Shown: positions 1 to 11,376, counted from the stretch's first letter. The stretch: DNA of 64,000 bases from Ascarosepion bandense (GCA_037127315.1 JBBBDQ010000399.1:1129001-1193000); one strand, 5' to 3'. Numbers and translations: made by a program. The notes: generated from the letters alone by a model not told the origin.

Positions 1-245
1 CGTCGCATAAATAAATACTAAAATCTAATTACTTAGTCATCTATTTTTTTCTTTTTGGAAAAATTATTTTAAGAGAAAGATTTACAAATAATTTTCTTCC
101 GAATACAGCCTTGGCTCCTTGGTCAATGAATAGCGAATGCCTTCTCGCATCTAAAATAAAGAGAGGACATTATATTGCATTGCGATCACAACCCTATATC
201 CATAGAGCTGATTTTCTAAACACCGCTTAGATTTAGGCGAAAGTA

Positions 246-325
246 TGGGGTATCCAGTGAGAATCGAATTCATTTGTAATGCTTCAAGCTAGACAAGCTT
301 TCTAACCTTACGCCACGTCGAGGAG
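246..325 (-). repeat. tRNA-like relic (SINE head?)
   Basis: Read on the minus strand, this stretch has an A-box-like TGGCGTAAGG and a B-box-like ATTCGATTCTC about 50 bases later, in the order of a type 2 RNA polymerase III promoter. Acceptor pairing is poor, so it is at best a tRNA-derived SINE head or pseudogene. It is not one of the two main SINE families of this window. Confidence 0.3.
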
Positions 326-585
326 CCCACCCGATAACCAGAGAGTAAAGAAAAGCGTAACTTACGTAACGCTGGATGCAATATTTATTGTACCAATTCG
401 TACAGGTATGGCACAAGGACAAAAACGGGTGGGAAAATGATGAGAAAATCTGTTCTTCACCTGACTGACATTTAATCCCTGACCCATACATACTATATTT
501 TTCTCACACAAAAACAACATTTTTTGCATTTAAAATCAACCGAGATTTCAAGAAAAACTCGTATATACGATTCATCCATAAAATC

Positions 586-873
586 AGTCAGTTAAGTGCC
601 ATACGTCATACACATTTTGTGTAATCATGTCGCTTTCGAGACCTGACTGATTGAGCAGACGGTTATCCCGCAGTAGGTTGCCATTGCATTCTTCAGCAGA
701 CTGGTTGCCAGCCAAGGCTATAGAACCCAATCTGTTTTATTATTTAATCCATAACTGTAGGAAGGAGACTGATTAATACCTTTCCCAAGGTCATTTGTGC
801 GTAAGTAAATGCAAGGAATTCAAATGGAATTCGAACTCGAGTCGATATCCACTGCACCACAATGCTCATTCTC
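586..873 (-). repeat. SINE-B copy 1 (tRNA-derived SINE)
   Basis: Near full-length copy of the commonest repeat here. On its sense strand the family starts with a tRNA-like head, GTTGTGGTGCAGTGG then a B box GTTCGAATTCC. It continues through a conserved body (ACCCTTGGGAAAGGTATTAA, then CAACCAGTCTACCGCAG) and ends GGCACTTAACTGACTGA. Pol III box A and B spacing supports a tRNA-derived SINE, moved in trans by a LINE. This copy is inverted and has lost part of the region between the heads. Confidence 0.75.
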
Positions 874-959
874 ATCCCTAAAGATGCTGAGAAAATGGGC
901 GCTTCCTTGTACTGCTTCGGCGTTAACCTGACACCTGCAATCTTTTGCTTTAGAAAAGC

Positions 960-1300
960 CATATCAGGCTGAAAATGGTTTACTGCTGCCATATATGGAC
1001 TGGAGCAGCCAAGTCTCAATTTTTTTTTTCGATAGAGTCCAAAAGCGTCTTTCTGCGTTCATGTAGGCGAGATATTCGCCAACCTACACCTACTTCCTCA
1101 CAGATGAAACGTTGCAACCATTTCGCAGCTCTTTCGCTAATTCCATGGAAAGTGTTTTCTCCTTCGTTATAGCAATGTCGACCTTCGCGGCTAAGACCCG
1201 ACACGCCTCACACATTGTAGCGAACCACCCTCATTATCTTCGTATTCCCCGATTAGATATAAGTTTCAGTCGAGCAGCTGCTCACGATCCAGTGCCTTAA
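960..1300 (+). pseudogene. CR1/Jockey-type LINE RT C-terminal fragment (divergent subfamily)
   Basis: Translation gives YCCHIWTGAA, the post-RT 'EYCCHLWSGA' motif of the CR1-like elements elsewhere in this window. In another frame it continues with RHASHIVANHPHYLRIPRLD and SFSRAAAHDP. Frames change several times, so it is a dead 3' fragment. It resembles the fragment at 27541-27990 more than the commoner subfamily. It abuts SINE-B copy 1 upstream and a Helitron-like element downstream. Confidence 0.6.
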
Positions 1301-1893
1301 AAAATTTACACGGCTGTACTATAAGCGTCTGCGGGTGTTCGTAGCTAGGTTTTGTGTCGAGGTACCCCGATAAATATCGAAAATCGATAATCGAAAAAAT
1401 CGGGTTATAGAATGAATGGTCCGATTTTAATCAAATTTGATACACTCATAGACAAAGACATAAGAAACGATATTCAGAAGTTTCAAGGTTGCAGTTCTTA
1501 CAATAGTGCAGAAAATCGATAATACATATATATAGATATATAAGGCAAGATGTTTGTGTCTGTCCGTTTATCTGCCTGTATGTCTGTATTTTTTCAGCCA
1601 TTTTATTTTAGTTTTTGCTTCGGGTTTGGCTTTAAGTAGGTATAATTGTAGTTCTTAGTCTCAGCCATAATACCATTTACTCAGAGGACTTATTTAGCCT
1701 CCAAAATTCAGTTTACGACGAAAAAACTTATTTGATATCGATACCAGGAAATCAAAATTTGACTTCCATCCATTGATTTTTCTTTCAGTCTACAGTTTCG
1801 CTTTAACTGGAAAGAATTATTGCTTTTTAGTCTTTCTGGCCAACGTCCAAAGAGTTTGAGCTCCAGGATCATGAATTATCTTAAAGCTTTCAT
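1301..1893 (+). mobile_element. Helitron-like element, 5'-truncated copy
   Basis: Shares its body with the elements at 10064, 22291 and 42764: TTTACACGGCTGTACTATAA, GTGTCGAGGTACCCCGATAA, an ATCGAAAATCGATAATCGAA palindrome, and a second half with TTTGATATCGATACC. The 5' start and the terminal hairpin plus CTAGT are missing; the copy runs into a GATA array. No ORF is present, so it is non-autonomous. Confidence 0.5.
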
Positions 1894-1902
1894 TATATAT
1901 AT

Positions 1903-1966
<64 letters not shown>

Positions 1967-1967
1967 G
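1903..1967. repeat. (GATA)n microsatellite
   Basis: About 16 near-perfect GATA units. The reading frame through it, a run of LSIYLSIY, is a repeat artefact. Confidence 0.95.
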
Positions 1968-1969
1968 TA

Positions 1970-2700
1970 AAAGTGACGAGGGTGGAACTTGTGTAAATAT
2001 TTGTTTGTTTGATAGACTCGACTTAGCGTCTGCATTTTGCGATCTAGATCGACAGAAGTTGCGCTCAGATATAGATTAAAATTTTAGAACGCTAACGACA
2101 CCTTGAAATCTTTCAGAAAGCCAAAATTAGGGATAGAAAAATATGTATTATCACCCCTACAAGATTAGGGATCTGTTTATGTATTGATTATAATATAGAA
2201 TTGATCACTCGATTTTATATTATCTATATCTATATATGTTGCCCCTCCCCCTCCCATTCTAATCAAATAGAGATTTTCTACATTGTTATCTATATCTATA
2301 AAAGTGAGGAAGATGGACGTTTGCTATGTAAATTCATCATATGTTTGTTGAACTGCTGTAACTCGTAATTGCCCTGCTTAAGATACTTATGTAACACGAA
2401 ATTAACTTATTTAAAATTGCCTTGTAATATTGCATGTGAAAAAGAAGAAAAATGTAATCCTATGTTTAATACGACGGAACGAAAGAAATTATTATTAGTG
2501 GTATTGTTGGTTTTGCAGTTTATTGCCAATCGCGATATGAGTCGAGTTAAGTTAAAAAAGAAAAAGAATACTTATTACAAACTTGTAAAATCTGAAAAAA
2601 AGAAAAACTCACTGGAAATCGAAGAGAATAGAAAGGGAAAATACTTTTTGCATTGTTTATTCGAAAGTTGATCAGAAGCTTTGGGTTTTTTCGGCCGATG
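1970..2700. other. Unassigned AT-rich sequence with one Lys-rich ORF
   Basis: A plus-strand ORF at 2369-2671 (100 aa) is Lys/Glu rich after a hydrophobic patch (LLLVVLLVLQ). No domain is recognisable, there are no splice signals I would defend, and the composition matches poly-A-rich DNA. I do not call it a gene. Confidence 0.3.
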
Positions 2701-3420
2701 GAAGTGAAAAATAGCGGTAGTCAAAACAAGACTCTCAAAATTTTTTGATGAGGTTAAAAAAGGTTAAATTCTGGTTCTGGGAATAAGGTGAATGGATTGT
2801 TGACTTAGTTGAATCAGAAGAAGAAAAAGAGAAATTACGTCAGAGGAAATATTGTTCCTCACTGGTTGAACCAAGGGAGTGATATACCCCCCCCACCTCG
2901 AAATGTGAAAGCGAAAGTAATCTTATTAGTCAAAGATTTGATTTGCATAAACACCGCCGGCCAATCATACACCTCCCAAGAGAATTCGGGACAAGCATAA
3001 AAATAGAGACCCTGGAAAGCCAAATCAGTAGGAGTTTTTCGTTGCCAAACGAAAGAGACAAGACGAATTTACTGACACCGCCGCCAAAACACCCCACTTC
3101 GGCTGTTTCCGTAAGGCTTCGGTAAAGAGACCTGAAAGGACTTTTTAAAAATTTGGAAAATTAAAAGCTCTGATTATTCTTAAACGAAAACTTTCGCTCC
3201 GTTGTGAAAACTGAATTCGACGACTGTATATTCTGCTTCTGTTACTAATTATTTTTTTATATATGTAAAGACTTTTCCACTTATCCGGGCGTTTTCGAAA
3301 TTTTTTTTTTTTTTTTTTGTGCCGTATTTCGTGTTGTTAACCAAATGTACGCGCGCGTCCAGTCTGGTTCGACGTGATAAAGATACAGCTAGCAAGATTT
3401 CGGACTGTTATGCTTGATTT
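2700..3420. repeat. Unclassified dispersed repeat (possible LTR), copy 1
   Basis: Patchy similarity to 47700-48290: a GACGACTGTAT/CTGCTTCTGT block, a TATATATGTAAAGAC box, then a long T run followed by GTGCCGTATTT. The TATA-like box before a T-rich leader would suit a retroelement LTR, but ends and target duplication were not found. Confidence 0.25.
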
Positions 3421-4570
3421 GTTCTGCAATACACAGACCCACTTCCTGTTGTCGCAGTTAGCCGAATTTCTTATTTTCAGTCCGTTTGTATTTATAGAGA
3501 TAGCAAAATGTTTTTAGTTACTGGGAAAAAATTTAAATTAAAAAACGCTCATACATATTAACCAGGTTAAATAAAATATTATGTTAAATTACGTCACTCA
3601 GGATCCACTAAAATGAAAAAAAATGTAAAACAAGAGTTATCAAGTCCAGCAAGTATAATACGACACCATGAGAAAGATTTCCTATCCTCTTTACCAATAA
3701 GATAATCTTAAAAACAAAGTCTCTGCTCGTAACGATTATTCTGCATCCTGGCAGTCACGTTTCTGTTGTGAAAGTCTCCTCTTATTCGTTTTGCAAATCA
3801 ACGTACCTGGTTTGTTCTGCAATACACGAACCCAGCTCCTGTTGTCACAGTTGACTGAATTTCTTATTTTATCTCAGTCCGTTTGTATTTATAGAGATCG
3901 TTTCCTGCTATGTATGCCTTATAGAGAAGCGTCTATCTTTCTTACAACTCCTGTGTTGATGATTTCAAGAATGCGTGAGCTTAAAGAGGAAAAGTATGGT
4001 GTGAAGACTTGACGAATCTCTGTAAGCACTGGGGAATAAGTTTTTCCTCGATTTCAGATTTTTAGAGAGTCTTTTCTCATTTCTGTGAAAATGAGCAGAT
4101 ATCACTAACTGTTTGTGTTTTCTGACTAAATGTGTTTTCAGAATGGGAATAATATACAAACAAAAATCACTGTGAATCAAAAGTGACTGTAACATATGTT
4201 GGTGGTAATAATAACCGTTTCTTTATAAAGAAAACATTCGACTTAGTGCTGCTCTTTGTTAAAACTTCTAAAATCTTTCTTTGGAAACAATTTTAGATTA
4301 TGTCACTCAGGATCCTCTAAAAGGAAAAAATGTAAAACAAGAGCTATCAAGTCCAGAAAGTATGATAAGATACCATGAGAAAGATTTCTCATCCCCTACA
4401 CCATCAAGACAATCTCAAACTCAAGTCTCTGCTCGCGATGATTATTCTGAATTCTGGAAGTCACTTTCTTATTCTGAAAGTCTTCTCTTATTCGTTTTGC
4501 GAATCAACGTACCTGTTTGGCTCTGCAAAACATCGGACACACTGTTGTCGCAGTTGGCCAAGAAAAAATA
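3418..4570 (+). repeat. Tandem duplicated segment with exon-like reading frame
   Basis: Two diverged direct copies, 3588-3880 and 4296-4570, share CACTCAGGATCC, AAACAAGAG(T/C)TATCAAGTCC and CTCTTATTCGTTTTGC. A third partial copy of the tail lies at 3418-3500. The second copy stays open for 99 codons (4281-4580) and encodes a hydrophilic Ser/Pro-rich segment with a VKQE sumoylation-like motif. The first copy is frameshifted. It could be a captured exon or part of a degenerate transposon; no family was recognised. Confidence 0.4.
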
Positions 4571-4724
4571 TATAGTCTAAGCCTCTATTCTGTAGACAAT
4601 CTAACATTAACAATAGAAAATATTTTCGGAAATTGGTAAGTAAACATTTTCATATCAACGACCTATGCAGAATCTTTAATAGAAATAATATTAAATTAGT
4701 TATTCTTGCACACGTAACATAGAT

Positions 4725-4930
4725 AATATTAATTCCCACAGTAGACAAATTTTAAAGAATAGAACTAATATTAAATAGATATTATATATTAGATAGAACT
4801 AATATTAAAACTTGGATAATACCCACTTGCAATTGCAGGTTCGTCAGTGTTTGTCCCGTAGAAGGTAAATGTAAGTCTATCCAAGTGATCTACCAAACAT
4901 CTACCCAAAAAATAACAAAAATAATTATGA
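4725..4930 (+). repeat. Unclassified dispersed repeat, copy 1
   Basis: Shares ATTAATTCCCACA(G/A)TAGACA, AACTAATATTAAAAC, CCTAGAAGG-like and CCAAGTGATCTACCAAAC with 7620-7765. A non-coding, AT-rich interspersed repeat of unknown class. Confidence 0.5.
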
Positions 4931-5644
4931 AGTTTACATTGAAATTTTTGTAAAAAAATTTAAACAAAGTTACGACTTCCATATACATTTCCTTTTCCGA
5001 CCCCAATCTAAAATTACAAACTTAACTTTCCCGAAGATTTTGGAAAAGGAATGATGAGGCACTTAACCCAATATTGAGTACCACCAATAAATGTTATGAT
5101 AGACGCAATCTATGTTTAGTTGAAATAATTAAAATATTAAATATTATAATAACTTACCGTTCTTAAATCTATTTTCTTTCAAGTCCTATGTTTTATTTTT
5201 AACTTACATTCAACTAGTGTATTTTGGTATTGTAGCTGTCACAGATTTAAAATTAATTTCCTAAAAATTAATCTAAAAGTGAAATTCATTAAAATAGTTG
5301 TTTTATCTTTTCTTATTAGGCATCTAATTTAATAATATTATAAACAAATTTCCTATTTTAAAATCTATTTTTTTCTTTTAATGTTTAATTTAAGTTTAAG
5401 CAGTTTATTCTGGTATTAACGTTATTCGTGAACCTTTAAAAGTGGTCTTGTAAAGCTGGTATTAATTCTGACCTATTTATTCCTTATTTTTAGTTTATTT
5501 TACTGTATCTCTTTTCGCTTCTGTCACGAAAGTGGCAAACTAACAGGTTCCCATATCAAGGATCTACCCAGGTCTTCTTTTTTTTTCTTCTTTTTCTTTT
5601 ACTTTTTTCCTACCCGTACTTCCGTTTTTTGCACACGCACAAAT
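4931..5644. other. AT-rich DNA without recognised feature
   Basis: No long ORF, no tRNA-like boxes and no inverted termini seen. It ends in pyrimidine-rich sequence next to the RTE-like fragment. Confidence 0.4.
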
Positions 5645-6300
5645 AAATGAATTTCTTCTTCTATGTGTCCTGTCCCTTCAGGACGTAGGCGATCATGGCT
5701 TTCCACGTCTCCCAATCCCTGGTGGCTCTTGCACGTTTTCTCCTGTTACACCACGCAACTCTCATTCCATCATCCTCCTGATTAGGTCCTTCAAATATGT
5801 TATCCGTTGCTTTCCCCTGTCTCATTTTCCCTCTATCTGGCTTGTTAGTATCAGGTTCTCCAAGCCCTCCTTCCTTATAGCATGTCTCAGGATCTTCAGC
5901 TGTCTCTTTCTGATGCTCAGTATTAATTTCATTTTTGTTTCTATCATTTCTAAGACCTCATTATTGCTCACATGCTCATTCAATGATATTCGCAGCATCT
6001 TTCTGTAGAACCACATTTCAGTTGCTTCAAATTTTTCCTTCATCTTCGATGATATTGTCCAGCATTCAGTGCCATATTGAAGAGCAGACAACACGTAGCA
6101 ATCCAGTACTCTCTTCCTTGTTTCTAGTGAAATTGTCCTGTTTCTTAATACTTTACTCAACTTCTGGAATGCTTCATTCGCCATGCCAATTCGCGTTCGG
6201 ATCTCTGTATCGCACTTTCCGTATTCTGTTATAACACTTTCCAGGTATTTAAATTTTTGTACTTGCTTGATTTTGGTATCTCTCACCTGTATTTAGCATA
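5645..6300 (-). pseudogene. RTE-like LINE 3' fragment
   Basis: Minus-strand ORF of 154 aa (5822-6286) is the region after the RT palm of an RTE-like endonuclease/RT protein. It runs KQVQKFKYLESVITE, DTEIRTRIGMANEAFQKLSK, TISLETRKRVLDCYV, then ECWTISSKMKEK and EMWFYRKMLRI. The 3' end (5645-5820) reaches the short CTT-rich tail seen in the other copies. It is 5'-truncated with no RT catalytic motif, and is the longest uninterrupted copy of this segment in the window. RTE assignment is from family recall. Confidence 0.75.
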
Positions 6301-6584
6301 TTGGGCTGCCCTTTTATCTTCTCATAATGTTTTGTTCTCGCAAATGAGACGGTTGTTAAACTTACCCGTTGAAATAGCCATCCGATTTAAGTAAACTTCG
6401 ATATTTTTTATATGTAATAAATATAGGCTCTTGTTATAAAAAGATAATTAATTTGAGCCATCTGGCTGGATCAGTGTTACTAATAAATATTAATAAAATC
6501 CTTTGGTATTTACCTCTAAGCCGTTTTTTTTTCGGAATTCTCACTACACACAAATATAGATATATAGTATATTATATTATAAAG

Positions 6585-6814
6585 TCATCCACATACAAGC
6601 CTGTTTCGCTGTATCACAGCACATCAGTGTGGCTAGACGCATCCACTTGCTTCTGGTCGGGATCGAAAATCAACCGATCTGGCGTCAGTCGGAGTCGCTA
6701 CTCCCTAAGCCATCGACGCATGGAATCAGAGAAGGGAAATTTTAACGTGTTGTGTATAAGTTGTGCATACACACGCCAGTCACCGAGAGAACTCAATTCA
6801 TTTCTGAAGAGTCA

Positions 6815-6820
<6 letters not shown>
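6585..6820 (-). repeat. SINE-A copy with decayed hammerhead domain
   Basis: On the minus strand it has a non-tRNA 5' leader, a tRNA-like module and a 3' hammerhead-type domain (6589-6632), then TA-rich sequence. Stem I (CCACA with TGTGG), stem II and stem III are all fully paired. The only core defect is A9 changed to U in the CUGAUGA box (6621). (TA)n follows the 5' end and AT-rich sequence flanks the 3' end. Confidence 0.7.

Positions 6821-6850
<30 letters not shown>
6821..6850. repeat. (TA)n microsatellite
   Basis: Pure TA run abutting the 5' end of a SINE-A copy. Confidence 0.95.
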
Positions 6851-6853
<3 letters not shown>

Positions 6854-7035
6854 ATGGTAAACAAGAATAACAAGAAAACTTTCCTTGCTGAATAATACAA
6901 GCAGATCCATTATAACATAATATTAAAATTATAAAATATTAAAATTATCCACGAAAAAATATCAATGTATTTAACTACAGAACAAATATTTTGGGAAATA
7001 AAGACAAAAGACGTAAGCCTCCAGATAGTCTAGAA

Positions 7036-7470
7036 CAGTGCGACTCAAATTAGAATTAATATTTTGTTTTACTGTTTGTCTATTTTTAGAAGATTAATGC
7101 CTTCTATTAGATTCAAATTGCTTACGAAGTATTAATATTAACTTTGAATATTTTTCTTGGATTTTTAAAAAATATATACCCTCGAAACTAGTGGCCATAA
7201 CTAATATAGCACAAATATGGTACTGGTCAATGGCACGCTGGGAAGACTTGTTACGTCAATGACGACTGCCCTTGGAATGAACAAGATATTATGTCCTCAT
7301 GTATATAACAGTCTCAAAATGTCCCTGAAATAGTACATATTTAAAAAAAAAAAACAAATCCGGTGCTCAGAGCCTCTTACTTAGCTGGATTGGCTTGCTT
7401 GCCTGCCGGTCCCTGGCACATTTAAAAAAAAACTAACGGTTCGCCACATCAGATAGTTTGAGAAGCACTG
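7036..7470. mobile_element. hAT-type MITE with perfect 8-bp TSD
   Basis: Imperfect terminal inverted repeats: the left end reads CAGTGCGACTCAAATTAG and the right end, reverse complemented, CAGTGCTTCTCAAACT. Flanks 7028-7035 and 7471-7478 are both GTCTAGAA. A CAGTG start and 8-bp duplication are standard for hAT elements. The 435-bp interior holds no transposase ORF, so it is a non-autonomous MITE. The intact duplication implies it has not been rearranged since insertion. Confidence 0.75.
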
Positions 7471-7619
7471 GTCTAGAACATTATAGCTTCCGCACGTATA
7501 GTCTTACAAATATGTGTGACTTATGTTTAAAGCAAGAGGATAAAATACTAAGAGAATAATCAAAGCCAAGTATTGAATCAGTGGAATGAATTATTATAAA
7601 AATCAAAATATAGATCATA

Positions 7620-7765
7620 TCATTAATTCCCACAATAGACAGGTTTTTAAAAATTTCGATAGAATTAATATTAAAACTGGTACAATCCCCTCAACCTTTG
7701 TTCCCTAGAAGGCAAATTTAAGTCTACCCAAGTGATTTACCAAACTAACAACTGCCCCAAAAATA
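7620..7765 (+). repeat. Unclassified dispersed repeat, copy 2
   Basis: Second copy of the 4725-4930 repeat, ending close to a (TA)n array at 7781. Confidence 0.5.
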
Positions 7766-7774
7766 ACACGACAC

Positions 7775-7780
<6 letters not shown>

Positions 7781-7826
<46 letters not shown>
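7781..7826. repeat. (TA)n microsatellite
   Basis: Uninterrupted TA run. Confidence 0.95.
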
Positions 7827-7831
<5 letters not shown>

Positions 7832-8465
7832 GCTTAGAAATTGTTCTTTCGTCCATGAAGTCTTTTAAAAAAATATACAGATAATTTGGTAATATTTTAT
7901 GTAAGAACGACTGAAAACAACCTCTCCTACTTTGGCTGAAACTTCGTTTATATAGACTTCATCTATATAGTCTTTTTTAAAGCTAGTGTCTCACACTTGT
8001 ATGGGAAAAATGTTCAACTTCTATAAAGAAATTGCTTAGTTATTCAAATGAAACCATTTTTTTCCTCGCTTGGGAGAAAATAATCTTGACATTTTTAATA
8101 GTGATTTTCAAAATCTGGCATATCTAAAATTTCATTTCCGACATATTGTTTTACATTTTCTTAGTGAAAAAATTATAAAAGAAGTAACTCGATTCATTTC
8201 GTTTAATGATATATTTATTCGTTTGTCATTATTTAATTCGTAATGCCAGAAATTCTAGTAATGTTGATTCAACAAGACGAATGAAAATGAAACGCATTTG
8301 TGAAATGAAAATCAAAAAGCGGTAAAAGCAAAAATAGCAGAAAGTTTATCTTTTCTTCTTCTCCATATATTATTATTTTATGAAGCTTTAATTAAGCTGG
8401 TAGATTGATAAACGCTTTCCTATTTGTTCTTTATCTTATAGTCTGTTTATATATTTATGTGTAAA
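7827..8465. other. AT-rich DNA without recognised feature
   Basis: No supported ORF, RNA gene or element end. Confidence 0.4.
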
Positions 8466-8469
8466 CTGC

Positions 8470-8470
8470 A

Positions 8471-8527
<57 letters not shown>

Positions 8528-8557
8528 GTGATATTTACCTTAGTTTTATCAATATGG

Positions 8558-8618
<61 letters not shown>

Positions 8619-8620
8619 AT
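8470..8620. repeat. (CTAT)n microsatellite, two blocks
   Basis: Two CTAT arrays, about 8470-8527 and 8559-8619, separated by a 30-base non-repeat spacer. The complement is (GATA)n. Confidence 0.95.
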
Positions 8621-8756
8621 TAAATAACTGATATATCCAGAAAAGGAATGCACTATAAAATGATCAGTTCAAGAATGGAACTCCACACCAGTAATAAGAA
8701 ATACAGATTTATTGTTCTAACAATTACCAATAAGACACATATAGGCAAGCCACAGG

Positions 8757-8995
8757 TTTTTTTTAATCATTTCACCCCTGGCAAGGCGTAAATGCCACTG
8801 ATGTTGGGGGGGGGGCTACATAACTGAAAGAAAATTAATTAGAGGAGAGAGAAGAGGATTAAAAACCAATTAGAAAGAAGCAATAGAAAGATGAAAATGC
8901 AGGTGCGATGACAGTTGCAAGGGAAGGATATACGGGATGGGGGAAGGGCTAGAGTCAGGTGGTTAGTTGATTGACATTGCATTAAAATTTCTGAG
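8757..8995 (-). mobile_element. CR1-like LINE 3' UTR fragment
   Basis: Begins with the family's inverted 3' terminus (TTTTAATCATTTCACCCC, then GCAAGGCG and GCCACTGATG) and continues through the purine-rich 3' UTR to a decayed end of the ORF (GACATTGCATT). A G homopolymer of about ten bases sits in the conserved CCCCTGC box. Confidence 0.7.
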
Positions 8996-9370
8996 GTTGG
9001 AGCGGAATCGATTATCGATTCGCCAAGACCTTTTTCCCTATTTACTAGCCTTCCCACGCAAGACCAGATGTGACACATGGTCATTTTATAGTGGGTATTC
9101 CCGGCCATATAGCCGGGCCAAAAAATCTCTGTCTATTTTTCCCCAGTCGCGGTTCTACCCTTCGGCGGAACCACAACTGGGTTTGTGCTCTCTGCTCGGA
9201 AGCAGAGAGCGCCCTCTACCCGAAGGCAGAGAGCTGACAGTGTCATAGAGCGGTCAGGCGAATGCCTAAGACCTTTTCCCCATGTCGTACCGCTCGTTAC
9301 CCTCCTTTAGAAAGTAGAGCATTCCATTCTCGGGAATGGCAGGATGTTCCATTATAACATTAACTAACTA
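8996..9370. other. GC-richer segment with a cluster of strong hairpins
   Basis: Contains successive stem-loops. 9005-9021 is a GAATCGAT palindrome. 9100-9117 is CCCGGC, loop CATATA, GCCGGG. 9142-9181 is a two-tier stem, CCCAGT outside and GGTTC inside. 9187-9210 is a perfect 9-bp GCTCTCTGC stem with a 6-base loop. The second arm of that stem recurs at 9226-9234. No repeat family or RNA class was recognised. Confidence 0.5.
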
Positions 9371-9519
9371 ATGTCAGATCTTATTATAATGGAGCTTCCT
9401 TATTTAAAAATGACCCAATTTTCATTTATTACACAGGGTATTATGTCTATAAGCTTCCAATACAGAGTGTTTAATAAATTAGAATGGGCCGACACATCCA
9501 AATAAGAAGTGTCTACTAT

Positions 9520-9801
9520 GTGTGTTGTAGTGCAGTGGATATCGACTCAAATCGGAGAGCCGAGTTCAACTTCCAGCTGAATTCATTGCATTCACGTACG
9601 TGGGAAAGGTATTAATCCGTCCCTTTTCTTCAGTTATGGGTTAAATAACAGGACAGATTGGGTTCCATAGTCTTAGTCCGCAACCAATCTACCACAGAAA
9701 GTAATGGCGACCTACTGCGGGATAACCTTTTGCCCAGTAAGTTATGTCTCTTTCGAGCCCAAACATATACCACGCATAGCACTTAACTAAATGACTGACT
9801 A
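9520..9801 (+). repeat. SINE-B copy 2
   Basis: Nearly full length, from the tRNA-like head (TTGTAGTGCAGTGGATATCG) to the CACTTAACTAAATGACTGAC terminus. The B box has decayed to GTTCAACTTCC. Confidence 0.75.
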
Positions 9802-9894
9802 CTAAGATATCGTTTAATAATGTCTGCTCACACCTCTTTCTCTATTTCTGTTTTTTTTTCACGTCTATTTATCTTTCTCGCTCTCTGACTATAT

Positions 9895-10063
9895 ATATAG
9901 GCAGATTTGTTTCTCTGCTCATCAGTACGGTTAGACGTCCGATTGCTTCTAGCCAGGATTGAAACCCAGCCGAATTGATATCAGTCAGTGATTCCACCTC
10001 TGAGCTATGGACACTCGTTAAAGCTAGAGGAGAGCGGGCTTTAGCGTGTTATATAAAATCTAA
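9895..10063 (-). repeat. SINE-A copy, hammerhead domain deleted
   Basis: The tRNA-like module is recognisable on the minus strand (GAGCTCAGAGG-like A box, GTTTCAATCC B box). The ribozyme stem region is shortened by a deletion, so no hammerhead fold is possible. The CTGATGAGC box survives. It is flanked by a short TA run at 9890. Confidence 0.6.
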
Positions 10064-10810
10064 TCTATCTAAACGTATTTATAAATCGAACTTTGTCTGT
10101 GTGTGTGTCAGTGTGTGTGTGTGTGTCCGCTACCTATATACTCCGAAACGGCTGAACCGATTTTCTTGAACATTTACACAGTTGTACTATAAGCGTCTAC
10201 GAGTGTTCTTGGTTGGTTTTGAGTCAAGGTACCCCGATAAATATCGAAAATCGATAATCGAAAAAATCTGGTCATAGAAGGAGTGGTCCGATTTTAATCA
10301 AATTTCATACACTCATAGACAAAGACATAAGAAACGATATTCAGAAATTTCAAGGTTGCAGTTCTTATAATAATCTTATAATCTGCACAATAGTGCAGGA
10401 AATCGATAATATATATATATAAAAACGGCAAGATGCTTGTGTGTATGTCTGTTTATCTACCTGTATGTCTGTATTTTTTCAGCCCTTTTATTTTAGTTTT
10501 TGCTTCGGGTTTGGCTCTAAGTAGGTATATTTGTAGTTCTTAATCTTATCCATGATACCATTTACTCAGAGGACATATTTAGCCTAGAAAATTCAGTTTA
10601 CGACAAAAAAACGTATTTGATATCGATACCACGAAATCAAAATTTGACTTACATCCATTCATTTTTCTTTTAGTCTACGATTTCGCTTTAACTGGAAACA
10701 ACTATTACTTTTTAGTCTTTCGTGCCAACAATCAAAGAGTCTGAGCTCCAGGACCATAGATTAGTTTTAAAGCTTTCATTACACCCGAGCAACACTGGCC
10801 TATACTGCTA

Positions 10811-10812
<2 letters not shown>
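10064..10812 (+). mobile_element. Helitron-like non-autonomous element
   Basis: 5' end has TCTATCTAAACG then TATTTATAAAT; the body matches the other copies. The 3' end is CCCGAGCAACACTGGCC, then CTATACTGCTAGT. A short GC-rich hairpin about 10 bases before a CTRRT end is the Helitron signature; no terminal inverted repeats are seen. It contains a TG-rich tract and an ATCGAAAATCGATAATCGA palindrome, and no Rep/helicase ORF. Insertion between A and T is consistent with the flanks but not proven. Confidence 0.55.

Positions 10813-10902
<90 letters not shown>
10813..10902. repeat. (TA)n-(TG)n compound microsatellite
   Basis: TA run followed by TG run, starting immediately at the Helitron-like 3' terminus. 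Confidence 0.95.
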
Positions 10903-10905
<3 letters not shown>

Positions 10906-11376
10906 CCAGCAATGTTACGCAACAATAGACAGATGAAGACCTTTTTTCCTTGGCTCTTTTTGTGATCCGGTTCTTGGAGGAATTTACGTCAAACTGATCT
11001 GAATTTCGTAATTTGACAAGTTCTGTGAGTTTAAACGTTTTGCTACTCCTATGAATCAAATCCGGTGTGTGATTGTGATTTATAACATTTGCTAGGTTTT
11101 AGAAAAAAAATCCTGTTTAAAGTATGTCAACGCTTCCTTTATACATATCTAATTTTTCCTTCCTTTCAAGCGAGTAGCAAATAGCTTTAATTGAATAAAA
11201 AAATAATTTAATTATAAACGCGATCGACAAAACAGCCATTTATTTTGAAAGCACACAGAAAAAAAAGAATGCTAACACGATTTCTTGGAGACCCAGGCCG
11301 GAAAACGTGAATAACTGAATATACAGATTAAAAATAAAAACAGAGCATCTACTCAGATATGAGTATCCATTAAAAA

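Noticed and set aside
2369..2671. Lys-rich 100-aa protein gene
   Set aside because: Composition follows the A-rich DNA; no domain, splice or promoter evidence.
8470..8620. CRISPR-like array
   Set aside because: The regular repeats are simple CTAT microsatellites without spacers; the context is eukaryotic.
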